Origin: Chitinophaga cymbidii
Lineage (GTDB): Bacteria; Bacteroidota; Bacteroidia; Chitinophagales; Chitinophagaceae
DNA length: 64,000 nucleotides
Reading direction: 5' to 3'
Assembly (NCBI RefSeq): GCF_007992715.1
Contig: NZ_BKAU01000001.1
Span: 806,001-870,000 of the forward strand
The notes under the pieces were generated by a model. That model was not told the DNA's origin and did not search any database. It was given only the letters and a program-made list of their open reading frames with translations. This document shows positions 44,663 through 53,195 of the stretch, piece after piece (the first letter of the stretch is position 1; every line of letters begins with the position of its first letter). The translations under genes were made by a program, and so were the position numbers.

Positions 44663-45376
44663 CTACTTCCTGTTCGCCGCCGCTATCAGCGTACAGGCCA
44701 CTACTCCCGCCGTTTCCGTACGCAGGCGTGTATCTCCCAACGTTACCGGCGCAAATCCGTATTGCAACGCCAGCTCAATTTCCTGCGGCGCAAAATCACC
44801 TTCGGGGCCAATCAATATCAGCGTATTCTTTGCGGGTTGTACCGCATCCAGCAAATGCTGCTTTTGTTCCGGCAGGCAGTGCGCGATGAAACGCTGGTCT
44901 TTTTCCTCTTTGCCCATCAGCGATTCGAGCGGCGCGGGTTCGCTGAGGACGGGTAAATACCATTGCCTGGACTGCAGCATGGCGGATACGAGGATGTTCT
45001 CCAGGCGTTCCGCTTTGAACTTTTCCTTTTCGGTGCGGAGCGTGATCAGCGGGATGATTCCCTGCACGCCGATCTCCACCGCTTTTTCCAAAAACCATTC
45101 CATGCGGGAGGCATTCTTTGTAAATGCAATGGCAATGCGCACCCGTGGCGCGGGCGCGGGCATGGTGGTATAGCCCGTTATTTCCGCGACGCATTTCTTG
45201 CGGTGATCGTCCGCGATCACCGCCTCGTAGCGGGTGCCCCTGCCGTCCGCCAGCAAAATGGCATCCCCCTTCACTTTGCGCAATACCTGGATGCAGTATT
45301 TGGACGTTGGCTCATCCATCATATAAGATCCGGCGGCGGACGGAATGTCCTTTGCATAAAAAACAGGTAGCTCCAT
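44663..45376 (-). CDS. rsmE: 16S rRNA (uracil-1498 N3)-methyltransferase RsmE
   Basis: 237 aa. An N-terminal PUA-like RNA-binding domain (about 1-70) precedes a SPOUT methyltransferase with FTKNASRMEWFLEKAVEIGV (about 89-108), LILIGPEGDFAPQEIEL (about 188-204) and LGDTRLRTETAGVVACTL as the trefoil-knot SAM site. It methylates N3 of U1498 in the decoding centre of the 30S subunit. The start is 9 bases after the MATE transporter stop, so it is probably co-transcribed with it. Confidence 0.94.
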   Translation of the reverse strand: MELPVFYAKDIPSAAGSYMMDEPTSKYCIQVLRKVKGDAILLADGRGTRYEAVIADDHRKKCVAEITGYTTMPAPAPRVRIAIAFTKNASRMEWFLEKAVEIGVQGIIPLITLRTEKEKFKAERLENILVSAMLQSRQWYLPVLSEPAPLESLMGKEEKDQRFIAHCLPEQKQHLLDAVQPAKNTLILIGPEGDFAPQEIELALQYGFAPVTLGDTRLRTETAGVVACTLIAAANRK

Positions 45377-45385
45377 CGTGCTAAA

Positions 45386-46747
45386 TTATATCTTTTCCGC
45401 CTGTTGTTCCATGCGGCGGGTGATAGATTGAAAGCGGAAGAACAGCAACACTGACGCACCAAGCAATCCCAGCAGCAGTCCCCACCAGATGCCCTCCACG
45501 CCATATCCCATCTGCACACCGAGCCAGTAACCCACGGGCAGGCCCAGTACCCAGTACGCCAGCAAAGTGATGATGGTAGGCACCTTCACATCGCCTAACC
45601 CGCGCAGCACGCCGAGGCCTACTACCTGCGTGCCATCGAACAGCTGGAAGAAAGCGGCGATCAGCAGCAGGCCGGAGGCGATCTCTATCACCGCCGGATC
45701 ATTGATATACATGGCCGGCAGCAGGCGGTTGCCCAGCATGAACACCAGCGCCGCAATGCCCATCAGCACCAGCACCATGTGATAGCTGGCGATCGCGGAA
45801 TGACGCAGTTCCGTAAAGTTGCCGCGGCCAAAATTATTTCCGCTGCGGATGCCCGCTGCCGCGGAGATGCCGCTGGCCATCATATAGGTCATAGCGGCCA
45901 GGCTGATCGCGATCTGGTGCGCAGCCAGCTCCGCCGCGCCGATCCATCCCACCATAATGGCCGCTCCGCTGAAAGCGCTCACTTCAAAAATATATTGCAA
46001 GGCCACCGGCGTGCCCAGCCCCGCTATTTTCTTCAGGGTGGCGGCTTTCATTTGCCGGAAGCTGAACGATGACAGATATTCCTTAAAACGGGGCGAACGC
46101 AGCACGTACCAGCCCATTGTAACGCCCATCAATAAACGGTCCGTAAACGTAGCAATGCCCACGCCGGCCACGCCCATCCTCGGCAAGCCGAACAGTCCGT
46201 ATACCAGCGTGATGCCCAGGAGGATGTTGAGCCCGTTGCCGATGATGCTGATGTTCATCGCCTGGCGCGTGAAACCCAGCCCCTCCGCGAATTGCTTGAA
46301 GGTGAGGAACATCATCAACGGAATAAAGGACAGCGCGAGGTATTGCAGGAAGATCTTTGCCTGCTGCGCCACGTCCGCTTCCTGCTTCATGGCTTCGAGG
46401 TTGTGGCCGACGAGCAGGATCAGTCCGAACAATAAAATGCCGGTGAGCAGGTTGATGACAAGACTGTGCGCCAGCAGATGCCCGCAGTGCTGCCGGTTGC
46501 CGCGGCCGTTCTCCTGCGCGATGAGCGGCGTAAGGCCGTACGACATGCCAATGCCGGTGACCATGAAAACAGAAAAGATGCTGTTGCCGAGGGACACCGC
46601 CGCCAGCGGCACTTTGCCGGTGTGGCCGATGATGATGCTGTCGCTCAGCGCCACGAGGGTATGCCCCAGCTGGGATATTACCACCGGGTAGGCCAGGTGG
46701 AAGTTGTCTTTGTAATGTGATCTGTATTTGGTGTATAACCGTTTCAT
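45386..46747 (-). CDS. MATE-family multidrug/sodium antiporter
   Basis: 453 aa, twelve membrane helices in two repeats. The N-terminal repeat starts HLAYPVVISQLGHTLVALSD (about 18-37) with SIIIGHTGKVPLAAVSLGNS. The second repeat has AGLGTPVALQYIFEVSAFSG (about 243-262) and ISAAAGIRSGNNFGRGNFTE. These are NorM/DinF-like hallmarks of cation-coupled exporters of drugs or organic cations. Length is typical. It follows dnaB after a strong terminator and precedes rsmE by 9 bases. Confidence 0.93.
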   Translation of the reverse strand: MKRLYTKYRSHYKDNFHLAYPVVISQLGHTLVALSDSIIIGHTGKVPLAAVSLGNSIFSVFMVTGIGMSYGLTPLIAQENGRGNRQHCGHLLAHSLVINLLTGILLFGLILLVGHNLEAMKQEADVAQQAKIFLQYLALSFIPLMMFLTFKQFAEGLGFTRQAMNISIIGNGLNILLGITLVYGLFGLPRMGVAGVGIATFTDRLLMGVTMGWYVLRSPRFKEYLSSFSFRQMKAATLKKIAGLGTPVALQYIFEVSAFSGAAIMVGWIGAAELAAHQIAISLAAMTYMMASGISAAAGIRSGNNFGRGNFTELRHSAIASYHMVLVLMGIAALVFMLGNRLLPAMYINDPAVIEIASGLLLIAAFFQLFDGTQVVGLGVLRGLGDVKVPTIITLLAYWVLGLPVGYWLGVQMGYGVEGIWWGLLLGLLGASVLLFFRFQSITRRMEQQAEKI

Positions 46748-46759
46748 TTCTTCTTCATT

Positions 46760-46793
46760 AAAAAAGCCGGCATCTTTGGTTTGATGCCGGCTT
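46760..46793 (-). terminator. Terminator of dnaB
   Basis: Perfect 11-bp stem AAGCCGGCATC (46764-46774) / GATGCCGGCTT (46783-46793) with an 8-base loop and six T on the minus strand. Confidence 0.93.
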
Positions 46794-46815
46794 CAGATAT
46801 TGTTATGATGCTATC

Positions 46816-48393
46816 CTAAAATGGAGCATCTCCGAATGCGTCATCGTCAAAATCCATGTCGTTCATCTTCGATCCCTTCTGGATGAAGATCTTGGCTTCA
46901 TCGTAACCGCCTGCGCCGCCTGGTCCGCCCTTCATGCCTGCGAAAGCGTTTCCGCCGCCGGTCGGGGGCCCGTCCACATACCCGTCATCTTCAAACCGCT
47001 GGAACTCGAGGATGGCGCGGAGCTTGACCGTATCGAGCTGGCCGTTCCTGTGCTTGGCGATACGAACGTGGGTTTCGCCTTTGTTGGATTCGCCCATTTC
47101 GTTCGTGGTGATCTCGTAGTATTCGGGACGGTAGATGAACATTACCATGTCCGCATCCTGTTCAATGGCGCCGGATTCGCGGAGGTCACTCAGCTGCGGC
47201 ATCTTGTTGCCGTCCTTTCGTTTTTCCACGTCGCGGCTTAACTGGGACAGGGCGATCACGGGTACGTTCAGTTCTTTTGCCATCCCCTTCAGGTCGCGGG
47301 AGATCTTGCTGATCTCCTGCTCGCGGTTCGTATTGCGGCCGTTTTCCGCGCCGCTCATCAGCTGCAGGTAGTCGATGATGATGATGCCCACGCCGTGGTT
47401 ATGCACCAGCCTGCGGCATTTGGCGCGCAGTTCGAAGATGTTCAGGCCGGGCGTGTCATCGATGAAGATGGGCGCCTTGGCGAGCCTTTCGATACCGTGC
47501 GTCATCAGTTTGCGCATTTCATGCTCTTCCAGCTTGCCGCGGGTGATCTTTTCGAGCTTGATCTCGGACTCGGCGGACAGGATACGTTGTACCAGCTGTC
47601 CGCTGGACATTTCCAGGGAAAATATCGCGGAGCCTTTCGGGTATTTCGGATGGAGGGCGGCATTCCGGGCCAGGTTGAGCGCGAAGGCGGTCTTACCCAC
47701 GGCAGGACGCGCGGCCAGGATGATCAGGTCGGACGGCTGCCAGCCGTAGGTGATCTTGTCCAGCGTCGGGAAACCGGAAGGCACGCCGGTGATATCGTCC
47801 CCCTTGTTCCGCAGGTCCTCGATACGCTTGATGGTATTCACCAGCACGCGGTCGATGGAATCGTAGTTCTTGCGGAGGTGGTTATTGGTGACTTCAAAAA
47901 GTTTGGATTCGGCGGCGTCCAGCAGGTCGAACACGTCCGCCGTGTCTTCGTACGCTTCACTGATGATCTCACCGGAAATGCGGATGAGCTCGCGCTGGAT
48001 GAACTTCTGCAGCACGATGCGGGCATGCGCTTCGATGTTGGCGGAAGATACCACCATGTTGGTGAGACGGGTCACGTAAAACGGACCGCCTACCATTTCC
48101 AGTTCGGCGGAAGACTTCAGCTCCTCCACTACGGTCAGGATGTCTACCGGCATGGATTTGGCGGCCAGGCGCTGCATGGCGGCGAATATCTTCTGGTGGG
48201 CATCTACGTAAAAACATTCTGATTTGAGGATCTCGATCACGGTATCAAAAGCGCCTTTTTCCAGCATCAGCGCCCCCAAAACAGCTTCTTCCAGCTCTTT
48301 CGCCTGGGGGGGTACCTTGCCATAAACCATCGTGGATATATCGATTGCGGGCTTGCGACGCGTGTTTCGGTCTTTCTTCAGATTGAGATCCAT
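46816..48393 (-). CDS. dnaB: Replicative DNA helicase DnaB
   Basis: 525 aa hexameric helicase of the replication fork. The N-terminal collar domain (about 28-130; PPQAKELEEAVLGALMLEKG) precedes a linker helix and a RecA-like motor. The motor has Walker A ARPAVGKTAFALNLA (about 232-246), Walker B GIIIIDYLQLM (about 340-350), and VIALSQLSRDVEKRKDGNKM with the arginine-finger region. The C-terminal tail is Gly-rich then acidic (DDDAFGDAPF). No intein interrupts the P-loop. Directly upstream is an AT-rich region with a DnaA-box cluster. Confidence 0.96.
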   Translation of the reverse strand: MDLNLKKDRNTRRKPAIDISTMVYGKVPPQAKELEEAVLGALMLEKGAFDTVIEILKSECFYVDAHQKIFAAMQRLAAKSMPVDILTVVEELKSSAELEMVGGPFYVTRLTNMVVSSANIEAHARIVLQKFIQRELIRISGEIISEAYEDTADVFDLLDAAESKLFEVTNNHLRKNYDSIDRVLVNTIKRIEDLRNKGDDITGVPSGFPTLDKITYGWQPSDLIILAARPAVGKTAFALNLARNAALHPKYPKGSAIFSLEMSSGQLVQRILSAESEIKLEKITRGKLEEHEMRKLMTHGIERLAKAPIFIDDTPGLNIFELRAKCRRLVHNHGVGIIIIDYLQLMSGAENGRNTNREQEISKISRDLKGMAKELNVPVIALSQLSRDVEKRKDGNKMPQLSDLRESGAIEQDADMVMFIYRPEYYEITTNEMGESNKGETHVRIAKHRNGQLDTVKLRAILEFQRFEDDGYVDGPPTGGGNAFAGMKGGPGGAGGYDEAKIFIQKGSKMNDMDFDDDAFGDAPF

Positions 48394-48445
48394 TTATATT
48401 CAGCGAATTAAGAAGGTTAGAGAAAATAATGGTTACTGGACGGTT

Positions 48446-48725
48446 TCATGCTTATCCATTTACAACTTTTTACATCAGTTTTCATGCACGGCAGTTTAAC
48501 AAATTGTAAATTTTTTTGAACCGGGAAAACTAAGGTAACAGCATTTTTCTGATAAACCGTTTTAAATCCGGAACAATATTTATTCGTGTGCTACGCACAG
48601 GTTATTCAATATGAAAACAATGGTTATCCACCGTTTTTAATGGGGTTATCCACCAAAATGGATAAAAATCCCAAGCAAAGATCGGATTATTCACATTTAT
48701 TGTGCATAAAGATTTTCCACATTTC
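48446..48725. other. DnaA-box cluster in an AT-rich gap: candidate oriC (or DnaA-control region)
   Basis: Within the 435-bp dnaB-pheT gap are two full matches to TTATNCACA: TTATTCACA (48687-48695, +) and TTATGCACA (48701-48709, -). One-mismatch copies are TTATCCACC (48624-48632 and 48646-48654, exactly 22 bp apart) and TTTTCCACA (48713-48721). Weaker TTATCCATT copies lie at 48452-48460 (+) and 48657-48665 (-). An A/T-rich stretch at about 48494-48520 could be an unwinding element. Genes point mostly left on its left and right on its right. Confidence 0.5.
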
Positions 48726-48827
48726 ACTTGCCTAAATTTCCGGCTTAGCGTAGAGCAGATTTGTTAACTTTACGCGCGATCAAACGTCCGGCTCCCGGCG
48801 TTTGGCATCAAAATACAAGGATAGAAA

Positions 48828-51260
48828 ATGACGATCTCGTATAATTGGCTATGTGATTATTTGCCGGTAAAACCCGCACCGGAGGAACTTTCAGTGATTT
48901 TAACCGCCGTAGGTCTGGAGGTGGAGAGCCTGGAGAAATTTGAAAGCGTAAAAGGCAGCCTGGAAGGGCTGGTGATAGGGGAAGTGCTGCACGTGGAAAA
49001 GCATCCCAATGCGGACAAGCTGCGCCTGACCAAAGTGAACATCGGCAACGGCGAGCCGCTCAGCATCGTCTGCGGCGCCCCCAACGTGGCGGTAGGCCAG
49101 AAAGTAGTGGTAGCCCCCGTGGGTGCCACGATCTATCCCTCCTCCGGAGAGCCGCTGACCATGAAAAAAGCGAAGATCCGCGGAGAAGAAAGCTACGGGA
49201 TGATCTGTGCGGAGGATGAGATCGGCCTCGGCGAAAGCCACGAAGGCATTCTTGTGCTGGATGCTTCCCTTCAACCCGGCATGACCGCCCGCGAGCTGTT
49301 CCAGCCGGCGCAGGACTGGATATTTGTAATAGGTCTGACTCCTAACCATATAGACGCCATGAGCCATATGGGCGTGGCCCGCGATATCTGCGCCTACCTC
49401 AATAACCACGAGCATACGCAGATATACCAGGTACGCAAACCCGGCATCCACGCGGCTTCCCCCGCCGCACAGGCAAAGGAGACCGGCATTGAGGTTAAAA
49501 ATACGGAGGCTTGTCCACGTTACTGCGGGCAGACCATCACCGGCATCAGGGTAGGGCCTTCCCCCTCCTGGATGCAGCACCGCCTGCAGGCCATCGGCGT
49601 ACGACCGATCAATAATATTGTAGATATCACCAATTACGTGCTCCATGAAACGGGGCAGCCGCTGCACGCCTTCGACGCCGCCGCGATCAAAGGCGGCAAG
49701 GTCATCATCCAGAACCTGCCCGTCGGCACGCCCTTCACTACGCTGGACGGCAAGGAGCGCAAGCTGGACGCCGGCGACCTGATGATCTGTGATGGAGAGA
49801 ACAATCCCCTTTGCATTGCCGGCGTATTCGGCGGCATGCATTCCGGCGTGAAAGATACCACCACCGAAATTTTCCTGGAAAGCGCCCTCTTCAGCGCCAC
49901 GGGCATCCGCAAAACCTCCGTGCGCCACGGCCTTCGTACAGACGCGGCAGTGCGTTTCGAGAAAGGGGCGGACATCAGCCAGGCGCCCTTTGCCCTGGAA
50001 AGAGCCGTGGCCCTCATGGGAGAACTTGCGCACGGCGCACCCGCATCCGGCGTAACCGACGTGTATCCGTCCCCGGCAGCACCCACCGTTATCGAGATCA
50101 CCTATCAATATATTAATACCCTGAGCGGCCACCAGTACGCGCCGGATAAAGTGAGAAACATCCTGTGCAGCCTCGGTTTCACCGTGCAGTCCGAAACGGA
50201 TACCCACCTGCGTGTAGCCGTTCCCCCGCATAAAACGGATATTTCCATCCCCGCCGATATCGTGGAGGAAGTGATGCGCATAGACGGGTTGGACAATATT
50301 CCCATCCCGGCCTTCGTGAACATGGTGCCCTCCCGCCAGGCGCAGCCGGACAAGGAAAGGGTAAAGGAAAAGATCGCGGACTACCTCGCCGCCAACGGCT
50401 TCTCCGAGATCTTCACCAACTCCATCACCAACAGCCAGTATTACAAGCACCTCCGCCAGGAAGACCTGGTGAAAATGATCAATAACCTGAGCGCGGAGCT
50501 GGACGTGATGCGTCCCTCCATGCTGGAAACCGGCCTGGAACGCATCGCCTATAACCTGAACCGCCGGAACGAAGACCTGCTGTTCTTTGAATTCGGGAAG
50601 ACCTACGCCCGCGAAGGCGCCGGTCAATATACCGAAACAGAACACCTCAGCCTTTACTTGACCGGGCAAAAGCTGCCCGAGAACTGGATGCACAAAGCCC
50701 AGCCGGTGGACTTCTACTACCTGAAAGGCTATGTGCAGAACATCCTGCAGCAACTGGCCCTGCCCGCTCCGCAAATGACCGCCGTTTCCGCGCACGGCCT
50801 CCAGCCCGCCTTCGAGATCAGCGTGAACGGAACCGTGATAGCCGTACTGGGCGCGGTGGACAGCCAGAAACTCAAGGCATTCGATATCAAACAGGCCGTG
50901 TGGTATGCGGACTTTTACTGGGCCGCCATCCTGCAGCAATTGCAAACGAAGGAATCTTTTTACGAAGAAATACCTAAATTTCCGGCTGTGCGCCGCGACC
51001 TGGCGCTGGTGCTGGACAAACACGTGACCTTCGCCGCGGTGGAAGCCACCGCCCGTACCGTCAAAACATCATTATTACAACATATCAACCTGTTCGACGT
51101 TTTTGAAAGCGAAAAACTCGGCGCCGGCAAAAAGTCATACGCGGTCAGCTTTACCTTCCGGGACAAGCAAAAGACCCTGACCGACCAGGAAACCGACGCA
51201 TTGATGAACAAGCTGGTAAAAGCATTCGAAACACAGTTACAGGCCGAGATCCGGAAATAA
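48828..51260 (+). CDS. pheT: Phenylalanyl-tRNA synthetase beta subunit
   Basis: 810 aa. A tRNA-binding OB domain (about 40-150; HVEKHPNADKLRLTKVNIGN) is followed by the B3/B4 editing domain (about 210-390; NIVDITNYVLHETGQPLHAF) and B5 (about 405-475; YQYINTLSGHQYAPDKVRNI). A catalytic-like core (about 485-690) precedes the C-terminal ferredoxin-like anticodon-binding domain (about 715-808; FPAVRRDLALVLDKHVTFAA). It pairs with PheS, not in this window, to charge tRNA-Phe. A -7-like TAACTTTA lies at 48765-48772, giving a leader of about 50 bases. The stop overlaps the next start (TAATG). Confidence 0.96.
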   Translation: MTISYNWLCDYLPVKPAPEELSVILTAVGLEVESLEKFESVKGSLEGLVIGEVLHVEKHPNADKLRLTKVNIGNGEPLSIVCGAPNVAVGQKVVVAPVGATIYPSSGEPLTMKKAKIRGEESYGMICAEDEIGLGESHEGILVLDASLQPGMTARELFQPAQDWIFVIGLTPNHIDAMSHMGVARDICAYLNNHEHTQIYQVRKPGIHAASPAAQAKETGIEVKNTEACPRYCGQTITGIRVGPSPSWMQHRLQAIGVRPINNIVDITNYVLHETGQPLHAFDAAAIKGGKVIIQNLPVGTPFTTLDGKERKLDAGDLMICDGENNPLCIAGVFGGMHSGVKDTTTEIFLESALFSATGIRKTSVRHGLRTDAAVRFEKGADISQAPFALERAVALMGELAHGAPASGVTDVYPSPAAPTVIEITYQYINTLSGHQYAPDKVRNILCSLGFTVQSETDTHLRVAVPPHKTDISIPADIVEEVMRIDGLDNIPIPAFVNMVPSRQAQPDKERVKEKIADYLAANGFSEIFTNSITNSQYYKHLRQEDLVKMINNLSAELDVMRPSMLETGLERIAYNLNRRNEDLLFFEFGKTYAREGAGQYTETEHLSLYLTGQKLPENWMHKAQPVDFYYLKGYVQNILQQLALPAPQMTAVSAHGLQPAFEISVNGTVIAVLGAVDSQKLKAFDIKQAVWYADFYWAAILQQLQTKESFYEEIPKFPAVRRDLALVLDKHVTFAAVEATARTVKTSLLQHINLFDVFESEKLGAGKKSYAVSFTFRDKQKTLTDQETDALMNKLVKAFETQLQAEIRK

Positions 51261-51565
51261 TGGAACTAGAGCAATATATTCAGCGCATTGAGGACAAGCT
51301 GCATCAGCTGTTAAAGAAATTACAGCAGACGCAGGCGGACAATGCCATGCTCCGGGAGCAGCTCTCCCTCCATCAATCCGAACTGAAAGAGCAGGAAGCA
51401 ACCATTGCTTCCCTGGACGAGAAACTCAAACTGGCTAAAATTGCCACTGCTACGCAGGGAAATGGTTTGTCGGAAGATGAGCAGGCGTTCCGGCGGGAGG
51501 TGAGAGGGAAGATCAATGACTATATCCGGGAGATTGACCGGTGTATAGCGATGTTGAACTCCTGA
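51260..51565 (+). CDS. Coiled-coil protein, probably ZapB-like
   Basis: 101 aa, almost entirely heptad-rich coiled coil (about 2-60; YIQRIEDKLHQLLKKLQQTQ, then EATIASLDEKLKLAKIATAT), with a short C-terminal helix (EDEQAFRREVRGKINDYIRE). There is no catalytic motif. It starts at the A of the pheT stop codon, so it is translationally coupled. In related genomes the order pheT, coiled coil, zapA, rny is common, which suggests a division-associated protein that works with ZapA. Here two minus-strand genes have been inserted after it. Confidence 0.7.
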   Translation: MELEQYIQRIEDKLHQLLKKLQQTQADNAMLREQLSLHQSELKEQEATIASLDEKLKLAKIATATQGNGLSEDEQAFRREVRGKINDYIREIDRCIAMLNS

Positions 51566-51571
51566 TCATCC

Positions 51572-52012
51572 CTAATCCGGATAGCTGCTCTCTGCTTTTC
51601 CGAGTATCTCCACTTCGGCCATCAATGGATGTCTGGTATTGATGATGTGCAGAAACTCTCCGGGCATTTCGGTAGATGGTAACTTAATCAAGAACCATTC
51701 TCTTTTTTTCAGCAATCCATCAACATAGTCCCGTACCTGTTCGTTGTGAGGCTTGTCCCGCCATCCCGGAATGTCTTTAGGTAAAAGCTCCAGTATACTT
51801 TTTTCGGGAACGGATATTTCCACGATCTTCAGCGTTTCAGGAACATCTTCCGCCGTTTTATAACCGTGGTTTTCCATCACCGCCAACACCTTGTTCTCAT
51901 ACCCATAAATACAATCAGTTCCTTTACGATGGAAACGGCCGCTCGTCATCCTTCCATGAACTCCTGAAAGATCACTGTCGTACCGCCAGTGGCTCAAAAA
52001 ATGTAGTATCAT
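51572..52012 (-). CDS. RES-domain toxin (probable NAD+-degrading) of a type II toxin-antitoxin pair
   Basis: 146 aa from the ATG at 52012; an upstream ATG at 52045 would add 11 residues and overlap the antitoxin stop. RES features: HWRYDSDLSGVHGRMTSGRF (about 8-27), ending in the Gly-Arg that replaces the usual GGRWN; an acidic helix ENKVLAVMENHGY; LPKDIPGWRDK; and the late block LIKLPSTEMPGEFLHIINTR followed by HPL, equivalent to 'vPSa..p.e.N.liNp.Hp'. RES toxins degrade NAD+ and arrest growth. The gene lies 13 bases after an Xre/DUF2384 antitoxin and is AT-rich. The stop is 6 bases from that of the convergent coiled-coil gene. Confidence 0.85.
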   Translation of the reverse strand: MILHFLSHWRYDSDLSGVHGRMTSGRFHRKGTDCIYGYENKVLAVMENHGYKTAEDVPETLKIVEISVPEKSILELLPKDIPGWRDKPHNEQVRDYVDGLLKKREWFLIKLPSTEMPGEFLHIINTRHPLMAEVEILGKAESSYPD

Positions 52013-52025
52013 AACCTTCGGGGGT

Positions 52026-52502
52026 TTAAGAAATGCCGAACGCAATGCGCCGTATTTCTTCCTTCACCTCTTCGATCCCTGCAAGGTTTTCCATGATCTC
52101 CACGGGACTCAAGCCCATCAGGTAATCATTTTTTCGCTTCATCCAGTTATTGAATTTCTCCCGGTGCTCATACACCATGTAACCGAGACTGTAAACTTCA
52201 GCAACTGCAATGATGCGGTCGGAAACACCTTGGTTGAACCATTCGTCGCCTTTTTTAAGGTGAAGGGTACGGCTTGCGATATTCAACAGCTTGCCAATAC
52301 TTGCCCAATCCAGGTCAATGATCTCCTTGAATTTTGATAATTGCCCCTTAGTGATCCCTGCTTTAGCTATCTCGATCTTACGCCAGAAGTTCAGCTTATC
52401 GATCTCCTGAACTGAAATATAAGAATCAAAAAGTCCTTCCGCAGGATGACCGGAAAGGTCTCGTGTTTTTTTGCCGCCAGTTGATTTATCGGCTAAGTTC
52501 AT
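52026..52502 (-). CDS. Xre/MbcA/ParS-type (DUF2384) antitoxin
   Basis: 158 aa. A central Xre-like helical DNA-binding region (about 45-85; AGITKGQLSKFKEIIDLDWA, then IGKLLNIASRTLHLKKGDEW) is followed by the DUF2384 toxin-binding domain (about 88-158; SDRIIAVAEVYSLGYMVYEH and the usual ending NDYLMGLSPVEIMEN). It would bind the RES toxin and repress the operon. An inverted repeat 27 bases upstream is a likely operator. The pair interrupts an otherwise + strand division/RNA-decay cluster, consistent with horizontal insertion. Confidence 0.9.
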   Translation of the reverse strand: MNLADKSTGGKKTRDLSGHPAEGLFDSYISVQEIDKLNFWRKIEIAKAGITKGQLSKFKEIIDLDWASIGKLLNIASRTLHLKKGDEWFNQGVSDRIIAVAEVYSLGYMVYEHREKFNNWMKRKNDYLMGLSPVEIMENLAGIEEVKEEIRRIAFGIS

Positions 52503-52528
52503 CCCAAAAGTAGTTTAAATAAGGATAC

Positions 52529-52552
52529 AAATTCGCACTACTATGTGAATTT
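52529..52552. promoter_or_regulatory. Inverted repeat upstream of the antitoxin gene
   Basis: AAATTCGCA (52529-52537) / TGTGAATTT (52544-52552), six-base spacer, one G-T mismatch. Suitably placed for autorepression by the antitoxin. The rest of 52553-52720 is very AT-rich with no gene seen. Confidence 0.5.
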
Positions 52553-52722
52553 TTGCACAACTATCAACCTTTTGAAAAAATACAATCAAATTGATAATCA
52601 GTAAATCATTTTGCAAATATGATTCAACAATTCACGTTTCTGTACAAATTTTATCAATATTAGTAAACTTTTCACTTCCGGCCATGAAATTTTTCAGTTA
52701 TTCTACAGATAGATGCATTCCC

Positions 52723-52730
52723 TACATTTG
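52723..52730 (+). promoter_or_regulatory. -7 element of zapA
   Basis: TACATTTG, 22 bases before the zapA ATG. It shows that the longer frame from 52591 begins upstream of the promoter. Confidence 0.6.
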
Positions 52731-52752
52731 CAGGGTATCAACAACCAAAAAA

Positions 52753-53046
52753 ATGGAAACGCTCATCCCCGTCAACATAGTGGTCGCAGACCGCACCTAC
52801 CGCATCAAGATCCGCACGGAAGAAGAAGAAGCCGTCCGCCGGGTCATGAAAGAAGTAAATGAAAAGATCATCGAATTCAAGGCCGCCTACGCGGGAAAGG
52901 ACATCCAGGATTACATCGCCATGGCCCTCATTATGTATGCCACCCATCCCGCCACCAGCGGGGGCAAAGCGCAGGCCGGCGTGGCGCCCTTCCTCCGGGA
53001 GAAACTGCAACACCTTGACAATCTGTTGGATGAGCATCTGAAATGA
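52753..53046 (+). CDS. zapA: Cell division protein ZapA
   Basis: 97 aa from METLIPVNIVVADRTYRIKI; the in-frame ATG at 52591 is rejected because the promoter lies between. The N-terminal beta part (about 4-25) precedes two helices: TEEEEAVRRVMKEVNEKIIE, then KDIQDYIAMALIMYATHPAT. The C-terminal coil is FLREKLQHLDNLLDEHLK. ZapA bundles FtsZ filaments at midcell. In this phylum it commonly lies beside rny and a small coiled-coil gene, as here. Confidence 0.88.
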   Translation: METLIPVNIVVADRTYRIKIRTEEEEAVRRVMKEVNEKIIEFKAAYAGKDIQDYIAMALIMYATHPATSGGKAQAGVAPFLREKLQHLDNLLDEHLK

Positions 53047-53110
53047 AGCCCCATCCCCCTAAATAATTCATTATCACAAGCCTCCCGTGCTTAACTGCCA
53101 ATATTTTTGT

Positions 53111-53181
53111 TATTTTCGCGGGTCGGCTTTCGCCCGTATTGCTGAAAAAACGGGCAAAGACGTATTCATAAATACTTTTTT
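53111..53181 (+). promoter_or_regulatory. rny promoter and structured leader
   Basis: The -7-like element is TATTTTCG (53111-53118). The leader can fold GCCCGT/ACGGGC (about 53132-53156); its GCCCG can instead pair with CGGG at about 53118-53122. Further on, GTATT-CATA-AATAC (53162-53175) precedes six T (53176-53181), a weak terminator-like element just before the rny start. Confidence 0.4.
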
Positions 53182-53195
53182 AAACTAATAGGAAT

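Noticed and set aside
52591..52752. 54-residue N-terminal extension of ZapA
   Set aside because: It would precede the promoter at 52723-52730 and has no similarity to ZapA.
53047..53195. 6S RNA in the zapA-rny gap
   Set aside because: zapA neighbourhoods carry 6S RNA in some bacteria, but the 149-bp gap is too short and shows no long rod-like fold with a central bubble.
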